Notes under the pieces: model-generated
Database searches by the model: none
Told to the model about the DNA's origin: nothing
What the model saw: only the letters and a program-made list of their open reading frames with translations
Shown here: positions 49,384-57,534 of the stretch, piece by piece
Numbering within the stretch: position 1 is the stretch's first letter
How the letters are laid out: each line of letters begins with the position of its first letter
Assembly: GCA_041627895.1 (NCBI GenBank)
Contig: JBFKQC010000009.1
Span: 1 to 64,000, forward strand
DNA: 64,000 bases
Reading direction: 5' to 3'
Origin: JBFKQC01 sp041627895
GTDB taxonomy: Bacteria; Pseudomonadota; Alphaproteobacteria; Rhodobacterales; Rhodobacteraceae
Program-made: the position numbers and the translations under genes

Positions 49384-49410
49384 CACCGGCCTTGGGCTAG
49401 GTTGCGGTAT

Positions 49411-50055
49411 ATGATCTCTGCCGCCGACCTGCCCGACACGATCCCGGTCTTTCCGCTTCCCGGGGCACTTCTGTTGCCGCGCGCGCGGCTGCCGCTGCAC
49501 ATTTTCGAGCCGCGCTATCTGGCGATGCTGGACGACACGCTGAAGACCACGCACCGGCTGATCGGGATGATCCAGCCGTGCGACGTGCCGGGTGGCGACG
49601 GCGACCGGCTGCACCGGATCGGCTGTGCCGGGCGGGTGACGGCGTTTTCCGAGACCGAGGACGGGCGCTACATGATCACGCTGAGCGGGGTGTCGCGGTT
49701 CCGGGTCCGGCAAGAGGTCGAGGGCTTCACCCCGTACCGGCGCTGCGAGGTCGCGTGGGACGGGTTCGGGCGCGATCTCGGCCCGACCGAGACGGACCGC
49801 GGCTTTGACCGCGACGCGTTCCTCGACCTTCTGAGGCGGTATTTCGAGGACCAGGCGCTCAAGACCGACTGGGATTCGCTGCGCGAGGCAGAGGACGAGT
49901 TGCTGATCAACTCGCTCAGCATGCTTTGCCCGTTCGACCACGAGGACAAGCAGGCGCTGCTCGAGGCGCCGTCGCTGCCGACCCGGCGCGAGACGCTGGT
50001 GACGCTGATCGAGTTCGCGCTGCGCGGCGGTTCGGCCGAGGAGATCATGCAATGA
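49411..50055 (+). CDS. LON substrate-binding domain protein
   Basis: A 214-aa protein that consists only of the N-terminal (LAN/PUA-like) domain of Lon protease: IPVFPLPGALLLPRARLPLHIFE-type start (shown in part), FEPRYLAMLDDTLKT, RIGCAGRVTAFSETEDGRY and LSGVSRFRV. No AAA+ or protease domain follows, so it is a stand-alone substrate-recognition protein of unknown role. ATG at 49411 was preferred to an in-frame TTG at 49402. Its stop overlaps the Trm112 start (ATGA). Confidence 0.92.
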   Translation: MISAADLPDTIPVFPLPGALLLPRARLPLHIFEPRYLAMLDDTLKTTHRLIGMIQPCDVPGGDGDRLHRIGCAGRVTAFSETEDGRYMITLSGVSRFRVRQEVEGFTPYRRCEVAWDGFGRDLGPTETDRGFDRDAFLDLLRRYFEDQALKTDWDSLREAEDELLINSLSMLCPFDHEDKQALLEAPSLPTRRETLVTLIEFALRGGSAEEIMQ

Positions 50056-50243
50056 CCGCCGACCGCCCCGCGCCGTCCTTCGACCGCAAGATGCTCGAGG
50101 CGCTGGTTTGCCCGCAGACCCACGCCGTGCTGAGCTATGACCCCGACCGGCAGGAGCTTGTCTCGAAGGCGGCGCACCTGGCGTTCCCGATCCGCAACGG
50201 CATACCCGTGATGCTGATCAACGAGGCGCGGGCGCTGGACTGA
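50052..50243 (+). CDS. Trm112 family protein
   Basis: A 63-aa protein of the Trm112/YcaR family: FDRKMLEALVCPQTHAVLSYD at the N-terminus and AFPIRNGIPVMLINEARAL at the C-terminus. In eukaryotes and archaea Trm112 activates methyltransferases; bacterial members are small zinc-ribbon-like proteins, here with only one Cys of the usual set. Start overlaps the Lon-like gene by 4 bp. Confidence 0.92.
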   Translation: MTADRPAPSFDRKMLEALVCPQTHAVLSYDPDRQELVSKAAHLAFPIRNGIPVMLINEARALD

Positions 50244-50280
50244 CCCCGGAACCGGCGGTTCCCAACAATCCCGCCCTGCC

Positions 50281-51507
50281 TCAGATCGGCCGGCCCTGCA
50301 GCAGCCGCGGCAGGTCGCCGGTCAGCCCCGCGGCCTCGCGGATCAGGCCGCGGCGCAGGCCCGGCATCGCGTTGACCAGCCCGAGGCCGATGTCGCGGCC
50401 CAGCCGCAAGAGCGCGTTGTCGTTGGAAAACAGCCGGTTGAACGCATCGGTCGCCAGCGCCAGCGTCGCCGTGTCGAAGCGCCGCCAGCGTTCGTAGCGT
50501 TCCAGCACGTCGAGCCGGCCGATATCCTCGCCCCGGCGGCGCGCCTCGACCAGGACCTCGGCCAGCGCGCCGACATCCTTGAGCCCGGCGTTCAGCCCCT
50601 GGCCTGCGATCGGATGCACCCGGTGCGCCGCGTCGCCAAGCAGCGCCACGCGCGGGCCGCAGAAGCGGTGCGCGACCGACAGCGTCAGCGGGTAGGTGAA
50701 CCGCAGGCCGTCAAGCCGGAACTCGCCCAGGAACGATCCGACGCGCGGGCGCAGCTCTGCCACATAGCCGGCATCGTCCAGCGCCTGGATGCGCGCGGCC
50801 TCGGCCTCGGTTTCGGTCCAGACCAGCGAGGCGCGGTTGTCCCGCAGGGGCAGGATCGCCAGCGGCCCCGGCGGCATGAAGAACTGGTGCGCCGTCCCGT
50901 GATGCGGTTTGTGGTGCGCGATGGCGCAGACTAGCGCGGTCTGGCCATAGGCCCAGCCCATCCGCCCGATCCCGGCGCGCTGGGCCGTCGGCGAGAACTG
51001 CCCGTCGGCGCCGACCAGCAAGGACGCCTCCAGCGCCCCGCCGTCCTCGAGCGTCACCGCAACGCCGGCCTCGCCGGCCGCGTGATCTGCGACGCCGCGC
51101 TCGGCGATCTGGGTCACACCGGGCAGGGCGTCCAGCGCGTCCTGCATCGCACGGCGCAAATGCCGGTCCTCGACCATCCAGCCCATCGGGCCTTCCTCGA
51201 TCTCGGCGGCGTCGAATTCCAGCACGAAGGGCGACGGCCCCTCGCCCGCGCGGCCGTCGGTCACGGCGATGTGCAGGATCGGCTGGGCGTGGTCCGCCAC
51301 CGCCGGCCAGATGCCGATGGCGTCCAGAAGCCGCTTCGAGGCATGCGCCAGCGCATAGCCGCGGCCGTCGAAGCCCGGATCGGCGCGGGTCTCGCGCGGC
51401 AGCCGGTCCACCACGGTCACCGTCAGCCCGGCCCCCGCCAGCGCCACGGCCAGCGCCGAGCCGTTCAGCCCGCCGCCCGCGATGATCACGTCGCTCCGCT
51501 CGCCCAT
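50281..51507 (-). CDS. UbiH/UbiF/COQ6-type FAD-dependent hydroxylase
   Basis: A flavoprotein monooxygenase of about 408 aa. FAD motifs: DVIIAGGGLNGSALAVALAGAG at the N-terminus (in part), the DG motif LVGADGQFSPTAQRAGI in the middle and GDAAHRVHPIAGQGLNAGLKD near residue 285. Members hydroxylate the ubiquinone ring; which position cannot be told here. A start at 51543 would add 12 residues; neither start has a strong ribosome-binding site. It fits with ubiK at 31 kb as a candidate partner, but the genes are far apart. The 37-bp gap to the Trm112 gene carries a small GGAACC/GGTTCC hairpin. Confidence 0.9.
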   Translation of the reverse strand: MGERSDVIIAGGGLNGSALAVALAGAGLTVTVVDRLPRETRADPGFDGRGYALAHASKRLLDAIGIWPAVADHAQPILHIAVTDGRAGEGPSPFVLEFDAAEIEEGPMGWMVEDRHLRRAMQDALDALPGVTQIAERGVADHAAGEAGVAVTLEDGGALEASLLVGADGQFSPTAQRAGIGRMGWAYGQTALVCAIAHHKPHHGTAHQFFMPPGPLAILPLRDNRASLVWTETEAEAARIQALDDAGYVAELRPRVGSFLGEFRLDGLRFTYPLTLSVAHRFCGPRVALLGDAAHRVHPIAGQGLNAGLKDVGALAEVLVEARRRGEDIGRLDVLERYERWRRFDTATLALATDAFNRLFSNDNALLRLGRDIGLGLVNAMPGLRRGLIREAAGLTGDLPRLLQGRPI

Positions 51508-51589
51508 GCCCGGCAATATGGGCAGTCCGGCGGGATTGTCCATGCGCCGCACTGCCGCTAGCCTCGCCCGGCAGGCGAGGGAGGGCGCG

Positions 51590-52921
51590 ATGGCGGACGA
51601 CTGGCTTTGGACGAGCGCCGCGGATCTGGGCCGCGGGATCGAGGCGGGCGAGATCGACCCTGTGGCGCTGACCGAAACCTATCTCGACGCGATCGGGGCG
51701 CACGAATTGCGCGACCGCATCTATGCGCGCACGACGCCCGACCGCGCCCGCGCCGAGGCCGAGGCCGCCGCGCATCGCGCGCTGCTGGGCCAGCGCCGCA
51801 GCCTGCTGGACGGGGTGCCGATTTCCTGGAAGGACCTTTTCGACACCGCCGGCGTGGCGACCGAGGCAGGCTCGCGGCTGCTCGCGGGCCGGGTCCCGGC
51901 GCAGGACGCCCGCGTGCTGCGGAACGCCACCCGCGCAGGGCTTGTCTGCCTTGGCAAGACCCACATGACCGAGCTTGCGTTTTCCGGGCTGGGCTACAAC
52001 CCGGTGACCGCGACGCCGCCCTCGAAGGTGGACCCGGCAGGCGCGCCGGGCGGCTCGTCCTCGGGCGCGGCGACCTCTGTCGCCTTCGGTCTGGCGGCGG
52101 CCGGCATCGGCTCGGACACCGGCGGCTCGGTTCGGGTGCCCGCGGTCTGGAACGACCTCGTGGGGCTGAAGAGCACGTCCGGGCGGCTCTCGCTGGACGG
52201 CGTGGTGCCGCTGGTCGCGCGGCTCGATACGGTCGGCCCGCTGACCCGCAGCGTCGAGGACGCCGCGCTGCTGATGGCGGCGATGCAGGCCGGGCCGGCG
52301 CCGGACCTGGCGGGCGCCACTCTGAAGGGCACCCGGCTGATGGCGCTGACCACGGCGGTGATGGACGACCTCGCGCCGCAGCCCGCCGCCGGCTATCAGA
52401 GCGCGGTCGAGCGGTTGCAGGCCGCCGGCGCCACGGTCGAGCGCCGCGCGGCGCCGCTGATTGACGAGGCGCTTTCGTATTCGGCCTGCGTGATGTCGAC
52501 CGAGGCCTACGCCACCTGGAGAACCGAGATCGAGGCCGGGCCGGACCTGATGTTCCGGGAAATCCTGGAACGGATGCAGGCCGGGCTCGGGTTCAGCGGC
52601 ATCGACTTCGTCCATGCCTGGCAGCGGCTTCACGTGCTGCGCGCCGAGTGGCTGGCCCTGACCGCGGGGTACGATGCGGTGATCCTGCCCACCGCCCCCA
52701 ACATGCCGCCGGATGTCGAGCGCCTGGCCAGCGATCCGGAGTACTACAAGACGGAGAACCTGCTGACGCTGCGCAACACCCGGATCGGCAACCTGCTGGG
52801 GCTTTGCAGCCTGACCCTGCCAACGGGCCTGCCGGGGACCGGCATCATGTTCTTCGCGCCGCCGATGGCCGAGGAGCGGCTACTGAGGCTCGGCTCGGCC
52901 GCCGAGGCCGCGCTGGCGTAA
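51590..52921 (+). CDS. Amidase (amidase signature family)
   Basis: A 443-aa amidase-signature enzyme with the complete Ser-cisSer-Lys triad: K81 in SWKDLFDTAG, the serine run GAPGGSSSGAA (152-161) and nucleophile S180 in GSDTGGSVRVPA. It hydrolyses a carboxamide; substrate unknown. GatA is an alternative, but no gatB or gatC is near. ATG at 51590 is preceded by GAGGGAGG. Divergent from the hydroxylase gene. Confidence 0.92.
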   Translation: MADDWLWTSAADLGRGIEAGEIDPVALTETYLDAIGAHELRDRIYARTTPDRARAEAEAAAHRALLGQRRSLLDGVPISWKDLFDTAGVATEAGSRLLAGRVPAQDARVLRNATRAGLVCLGKTHMTELAFSGLGYNPVTATPPSKVDPAGAPGGSSSGAATSVAFGLAAAGIGSDTGGSVRVPAVWNDLVGLKSTSGRLSLDGVVPLVARLDTVGPLTRSVEDAALLMAAMQAGPAPDLAGATLKGTRLMALTTAVMDDLAPQPAAGYQSAVERLQAAGATVERRAAPLIDEALSYSACVMSTEAYATWRTEIEAGPDLMFREILERMQAGLGFSGIDFVHAWQRLHVLRAEWLALTAGYDAVILPTAPNMPPDVERLASDPEYYKTENLLTLRNTRIGNLLGLCSLTLPTGLPGTGIMFFAPPMAEERLLRLGSAAEAALA

Positions 52922-53050
52922 ATGCCACAATTTCGCGCCACAAGGCCCGAATTTCGCAGGGAATTTCTGGACCGGGCCGGATTTGCCGGGTAACCTTCGG
53001 CAAAACGGGACGGAAAACGATCCCGTGTTCTGAGGCAAGACACATACGGC

Positions 53051-54235
53051 ATGACGTTCCCCGAGCGGTTTTCGAACCTGCATGAATACGCGTTCCCGCG
53101 GCTGCGGGCACTGCTGGACGCGCACGCGCCCGGCGGCGAGGTCGTGCACATGTCGATCGGCGAGCCGAAACACGCCTATCCCGACTGGGTCGGCCCCGTG
53201 ATCGCCGAACATGCCCACGAATACGGCCGCTATCCGCCGAACGAGGGTTCGCCGGAATTGCTGAACGCCATCGCCGGCTGGATCTCGCGCCGCTACGGGG
53301 TCGAGGTCGCGCTGGACCGGCAGATCATGGCGCTGAATGGCACCCGCGAGGGGCTGTTCAACGCCTGCATCGCGCTTTGCCCGGAACGCACCCGCGACGG
53401 CGCGCAGCCCGTCGTGCTGATGCCGAATCCGTTCTACCAGGTCTATGCCGTCGCCGCGCTGGCGTCCGGGGCCGAGCCGGTCTATGTGCCCGCCACGCGC
53501 GAGACCGGCTATCTGCCGGACTACGCCGCGCTGCCGCCGGATTTGCTGGACCGCACCGCCATCGCCTATCTCTGCTCGCCGTCCAATCCGCAGGGCGTGG
53601 TGGCCTCGCGCGAATATCTCGCGCAATTGATCGAACTGGCCGAGATGCACGATTTCGTCGTGTTCGCCGACGAATGCTATTCCGAGCTCTACGCCGGCAC
53701 GCCGCCGCCCGGCGCCCTGCAGGTCGCGACCGAGATGAGCGCCTCGCCCGAGCGCGTGGTGATCTTCAACTCGCTGTCCAAGCGGTCGAACGTGCCGGGG
53801 CTGCGGTCCGGATTCGTCGCCGGCGGGCCGGCCGGCATCGCCGAGATCAAGCGGCTGCGCGCCTATGCCGGCGCACCGCTGCCGCTGCCGCTGCAGCGCG
53901 CCGCCGAGCGGCTTTGGGCCGACGAGGTCCATGTCGACCACAACCGCGCGCTTTATGCCGAGAAATACCAGATGGCCGACGAGATCTTCGCCGGCGTTCC
54001 GGGCTTTCTGTCGCCCGAGGCCGGGTTCTTCCTGTGGCTCAGGGTCGACGACGGCGAGGCGGCGGCGCTGATGCTTTGGCGGGAAACCGGCGTCCGGGTG
54101 CTGCCCGGCGCCTATCTCGGCCGCGAAATCGGGGGCTTCAACCCCGGCCAGCACTACATCCGGGTCGCGATGGTGGCCCCGAGGGAAGAATTGCAGCGCG
54201 GGCTCATGCGGCTTCGCGGCTGCCTGTACGGATAG
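53051..54235 (+). CDS. Class I/II PLP aminotransferase, possibly succinyldiaminopimelate transaminase
   Basis: A 394-aa fold-type I aminotransferase. It shows YPPNEGSPELLNAIAGWI, LMPNPFYQVYAVAAL, YLCSPSNPQGVVAS, FADECYSELY and the PLP lysine in NSLSKRSNVPGLRSGF, a pattern close to DapC-type succinyldiaminopimelate aminotransferases of lysine and peptidoglycan synthesis. It precedes ftsK by 14 bp in the same direction, so they are probably co-transcribed. The 129 bp upstream hold no gene and a weak ribosome-binding site. Confidence 0.9.
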   Translation: MTFPERFSNLHEYAFPRLRALLDAHAPGGEVVHMSIGEPKHAYPDWVGPVIAEHAHEYGRYPPNEGSPELLNAIAGWISRRYGVEVALDRQIMALNGTREGLFNACIALCPERTRDGAQPVVLMPNPFYQVYAVAALASGAEPVYVPATRETGYLPDYAALPPDLLDRTAIAYLCSPSNPQGVVASREYLAQLIELAEMHDFVVFADECYSELYAGTPPPGALQVATEMSASPERVVIFNSLSKRSNVPGLRSGFVAGGPAGIAEIKRLRAYAGAPLPLPLQRAAERLWADEVHVDHNRALYAEKYQMADEIFAGVPGFLSPEAGFFLWLRVDDGEAAALMLWRETGVRVLPGAYLGREIGGFNPGQHYIRVAMVAPREELQRGLMRLRGCLYG

Positions 54236-54249
54236 GTCAGAGGGCAGGT

Positions 54250-57102
54250 ATGGCATCGTATCAGGTCAGGGGACGCGGGCGGCTTTTGGACAGCCAGACC
54301 CAGGCAATGCTGGAAAAGCGCGGCAAGGAGCTGTTCGGCGCCATGCTGTTCGCGCTGGGCGCGGTCGCGGCGATGATCCTCGGCTCCTACGTGCCCGACG
54401 ACCCGAGCTGGATGTCCGTGACGGACGAACCCGCGCGGAACCTTCTGGGCCGGTTCGGCGCCTCGATCGCCTCGCCGCTGTTCATCATCGTCGGCTGGGG
54501 CGCCTGGGGCCTTGCGCTGGTGATGCTGGTCTGGGGCGTGCGGTTCATGGCGCATCTCGGCTCGGACCGCGCGATCACGCGGATCATCTTCGCGCCGATC
54601 GGCATCGCGCTGGCGTCGGTCTATGCCTCGACCCATGTGCCGTCCAGCGAATGGACGCATTCCTTCGGGCTCGGCGGGCTGTTCGGCGACACGGTGCTGG
54701 GTGCGATCCTCAGCGTGGCGCCGGTGACGGCGGCCTTCGGGCTGAAGGTGATGGCGCTTCTGGTGGCGTTCAGCGCGGTCTGCATGGCGCTTTTCGTGCT
54801 CGGCTTCACGATGCCCGAGATGCGCAGGCTTGCGCGGTTCCTGGGGCTGGGTTTCATCCTGGCCTACGCGCACCTCGTGTCGCTGCTCGGGCGCGGCGTG
54901 GCGGGCGCGGTGCGCGGCACCGCGGGCCTGCGCCTGCGCCACGCCGAGCGGCGCGAGGAACGCCGGCGCGAGGCGGAAGAGGCCGCGCGGCTTGCCGAAT
55001 GGGAGGATCAGGTCGCCATGCGGGACTATGACGCCCGCGCCGCCGTGGCCGAGGCCGGACCCGCCCCGGAGGAGCCCAGGCCCGGCCTGCGCCTGCGCAT
55101 CCCCGGCCTGATCAAGCGCGCGCCGGTCGTCGACGACCGGCACACCGAGCCGCCGCTGCGTGCCGAGGCCGGCGATCTGGACGGCGACGCGCGGATCAAG
55201 GCGAAGATCGCCGACGTCATCAAGAACCGCGTGCGCCAGTCGCCGCCGCTCGCGGCCCACCGGCAGGAGCCGCCGCTCGCGCGGCACCCGCGCGGCCCGC
55301 GGCCGATGATCCTGGCCGACGTGGAACCCGTCACGCCGCGGCAGGCTGCACCCGGGGCGCGCGCCGCCGAGCCGCAGTCCGCGCCGCAGCCAGTGCACCA
55401 GTCAGAGCCGCAGCACGAGCCCCTGCTGGCCACGCCGGACTTTGACACCGAGCCGCCGGTGCAGCGCAGCCCGGCCCCGGCCGATCCCGAACCTCGCGCC
55501 GTGGTGCAGCACGCCCAGCGCCGGGTGCTGACGCCGTCGCGCAAGGCCCGCGAAGAGGCACAGCCGCGGCTGCAGTTCGAGGACAGCCACGCCGCCTACG
55601 AACACCCGCCGCTGTCGCTTCTGACCAGCCCGGCCGAGGTCACCCGGCACCACCTGTCCGACGAGGCGCTGGAACAGAACGCCCGGATGCTGGAATCGGT
55701 GTTGGACGATTACGGCGTCAAGGGCGAGATCGTCAGCGTCCGCCCGGGTCCCGTGGTGACGATGTACGAGCTTGAACCGGCCCCGGGGCTGAAGGCGTCC
55801 CGCGTGATCGGGCTGGCCGACGACATCGCGCGGTCAATGTCTGCGCTGTCGGCGCGCGTCTCGACCGTGCCGGGGCGCAGCGTGATCGGCATCGAACTGC
55901 CGAACGCGAACCGCGAAAAGGTGGTCTTGCGCGAAATTCTCGCGGCCCGCGATTTCGGCGACTCGAACATGAAGCTGCCGCTTGCGCTGGGCAAGGACAT
56001 CGGCGGCGACCCGGTGGTCGCGAACCTCGCCAAGATGCCGCATTTGCTGATCGCGGGCACCACCGGCTCGGGCAAGTCGGTGGCGATCAACACGATGATC
56101 CTGTCGCTCTTGTACAAGCTGACGCCCGAGGAATGCCGGCTGATCATGATCGATCCCAAAATGCTGGAACTTTCCGTCTATGACGGTATTCCGCATCTTC
56201 TGTCCCCCGTCGTGACCGACCCGAAAAAGGCGGTGGTGGCCCTGAAATGGGTCGTGGGCGAGATGGAGGAACGCTATCGCAAGATGTCCAAGATGGGCGT
56301 CCGCAACATCGAGGGCTATAACGGCCGCGTCGCCGATGCGCTGAGCCGCAGCGAGATGTTCAGCCGCACGGTGCAGACCGGGTTCGACGACGAGACCGGC
56401 GAGCCGATATTCGAAACCGAGGAATTCCAGCCCGAGAAACTGCCCTACGTCGTCGTCATCGTCGACGAGATGGCTGATCTGATGATGGTCGCGGGCAAGG
56501 AGATCGAGGCCTGCATCCAGCGCCTTGCGCAGATGGCGCGGGCCAGCGGCATCCACCTGATCATGGCCACGCAACGGCCCTCGGTCGACGTGATCACCGG
56601 CACGATCAAGGCCAACTTCCCGACCCGGATCTCGTTCCAGGTGACGTCGAAGATCGACTCGCGGACGATTCTGGGCGAGCAGGGCGCCGAGCAGCTTCTG
56701 GGCATGGGCGACATGCTGTACATGGCCGGCGGGGCCAAGATCACCCGGGTGCACGGGCCGTTCGTCAGCGACGAGGAGGTCGAGGAAATCGTGACCTACC
56801 TGAAGGCCTTCGGCCCGCCGGAATACGTGGGCGGCGTGGTGGACGGGCCGGACGAGGACAAGGAAAGCGACATCGACCTGGTCCTCGGCCTCGGCGGCAA
56901 CACCGATGGCGAGGACGCGCTTTACGACCAGGCCGTGGCCATCGTGATCAAGGACCGCAAGTGTTCCACCTCCTACATCCAGCGCAAGCTGGCGATCGGC
57001 TATAACAAGGCCGCGCGGCTGGTCGAGCAGATGGAGGACGAGGGGCTGGTGACCGCCGCCAACCACGTCGGCAAGCGCGAGATCCTGGTGCCGGAACAGT
57101 AG
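54250..57102 (+). CDS. ftsK: DNA translocase FtsK/SpoIIIE
   Basis: A 950-aa septal DNA pump. Residues about 25-200 contain four membrane segments, then a Pro/Ala/Glu-rich linker (about 220-450) and the motor. Motor motifs: Walker A AGTTGSGKSVAIN (about 601-613), FDDETGEPIFETEEF insert, Walker B VVIVDEMADLMMVAG (about 735-748) and MATQRPSVDVITG. The C-terminal 65 residues are the gamma domain that reads KOPS sites (DQAVAIVIKDRKCSTSYIQR). ATG at 54250 has a GAGGGCAGG site. Confidence 0.96.
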   Translation: MASYQVRGRGRLLDSQTQAMLEKRGKELFGAMLFALGAVAAMILGSYVPDDPSWMSVTDEPARNLLGRFGASIASPLFIIVGWGAWGLALVMLVWGVRFMAHLGSDRAITRIIFAPIGIALASVYASTHVPSSEWTHSFGLGGLFGDTVLGAILSVAPVTAAFGLKVMALLVAFSAVCMALFVLGFTMPEMRRLARFLGLGFILAYAHLVSLLGRGVAGAVRGTAGLRLRHAERREERRREAEEAARLAEWEDQVAMRDYDARAAVAEAGPAPEEPRPGLRLRIPGLIKRAPVVDDRHTEPPLRAEAGDLDGDARIKAKIADVIKNRVRQSPPLAAHRQEPPLARHPRGPRPMILADVEPVTPRQAAPGARAAEPQSAPQPVHQSEPQHEPLLATPDFDTEPPVQRSPAPADPEPRAVVQHAQRRVLTPSRKAREEAQPRLQFEDSHAAYEHPPLSLLTSPAEVTRHHLSDEALEQNARMLESVLDDYGVKGEIVSVRPGPVVTMYELEPAPGLKASRVIGLADDIARSMSALSARVSTVPGRSVIGIELPNANREKVVLREILAARDFGDSNMKLPLALGKDIGGDPVVANLAKMPHLLIAGTTGSGKSVAINTMILSLLYKLTPEECRLIMIDPKMLELSVYDGIPHLLSPVVTDPKKAVVALKWVVGEMEERYRKMSKMGVRNIEGYNGRVADALSRSEMFSRTVQTGFDDETGEPIFETEEFQPEKLPYVVVIVDEMADLMMVAGKEIEACIQRLAQMARASGIHLIMATQRPSVDVITGTIKANFPTRISFQVTSKIDSRTILGEQGAEQLLGMGDMLYMAGGAKITRVHGPFVSDEEVEEIVTYLKAFGPPEYVGGVVDGPDEDKESDIDLVLGLGGNTDGEDALYDQAVAIVIKDRKCSTSYIQRKLAIGYNKAARLVEQMEDEGLVTAANHVGKREILVPEQ

Positions 57103-57157
57103 CGGCGGGAAGCCAAGCCGCATCCCGGGCCGGCGATTACGGACAATACGCCAAGCC

Positions 57158-57292
57158 GCGCGATTGCCAGACCGCGGGATGGCGACCCTGCGGCCGTTCG
57201 GTGCGCTTTATCTTGCTGCGACCGCCGAACGCCGGTTCTGTGCGCCGGCGTCACCAAATCGCCAGCCCGTCGGGGCGGTCTGGCGATCGCGC
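57158..57292 (+). other. Long-range inverted repeat in the ftsK downstream region
   Basis: The arms 57158-57175 (GCGCGATTGCCAGACCGC) and 57275-57292 (GCGGTCTGGCGATCGCGC) can pair over all 18 positions in RNA, 17 Watson-Crick and one G-U. The loop of 99 bases contains further GC-rich repeats and no gene. It starts 55 bp after ftsK and occupies the first part of a 432-bp gap. It may be a transcript-end structure or a structured RNA. Confidence 0.6.
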
Positions 57293-57424
57293 GGCGGCCA
57301 CGCGGCCTTGTCCCGCGCGGCGAGGTTCCGCCGGTGGTGGGGTGTCACGCAAACCACATGGCGCGATGTCATGTTTCGGTTAACTGTCTGATAACAAGTG
57401 TAAATATTTGACCGTTCGGTTGGC

Positions 57425-57442
57425 TGTTTCGCATGCGAAACA
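57425..57442. promoter_or_regulatory. 18-bp perfect palindrome upstream of the radical SAM gene, probable operator
   Basis: TGTTTCGCATGCGAAACA is a perfect palindrome, set in an AT-rich stretch (57366-57445) that is rare in this window and looks like promoter DNA. It has the form TGT-N12-ACA, the spacing of PpsR/CrtJ sites in purple bacteria, though the preferred inner C and G are missing. It lies 93 bp before the start codon of the radical SAM gene. Confidence 0.6.
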
Positions 57443-57534
57443 TTCCACGCCACAGCCTTCGTGCTGGGCACAGCGCAAGCTTGTCTTCGCATCCCCGCCA
57501 TCTTACGCTTCGGCAAGCCACGGGGGACACGTCG

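Noticed and set aside
50248..50262. GGAACC/GGTTCC hairpin between the Trm112 and hydroxylase genes as a fourth repeat copy
   Set aside because: It is a hairpin between convergent genes, but the 20-base tail is absent; the following CCCGCC similarity is too short.
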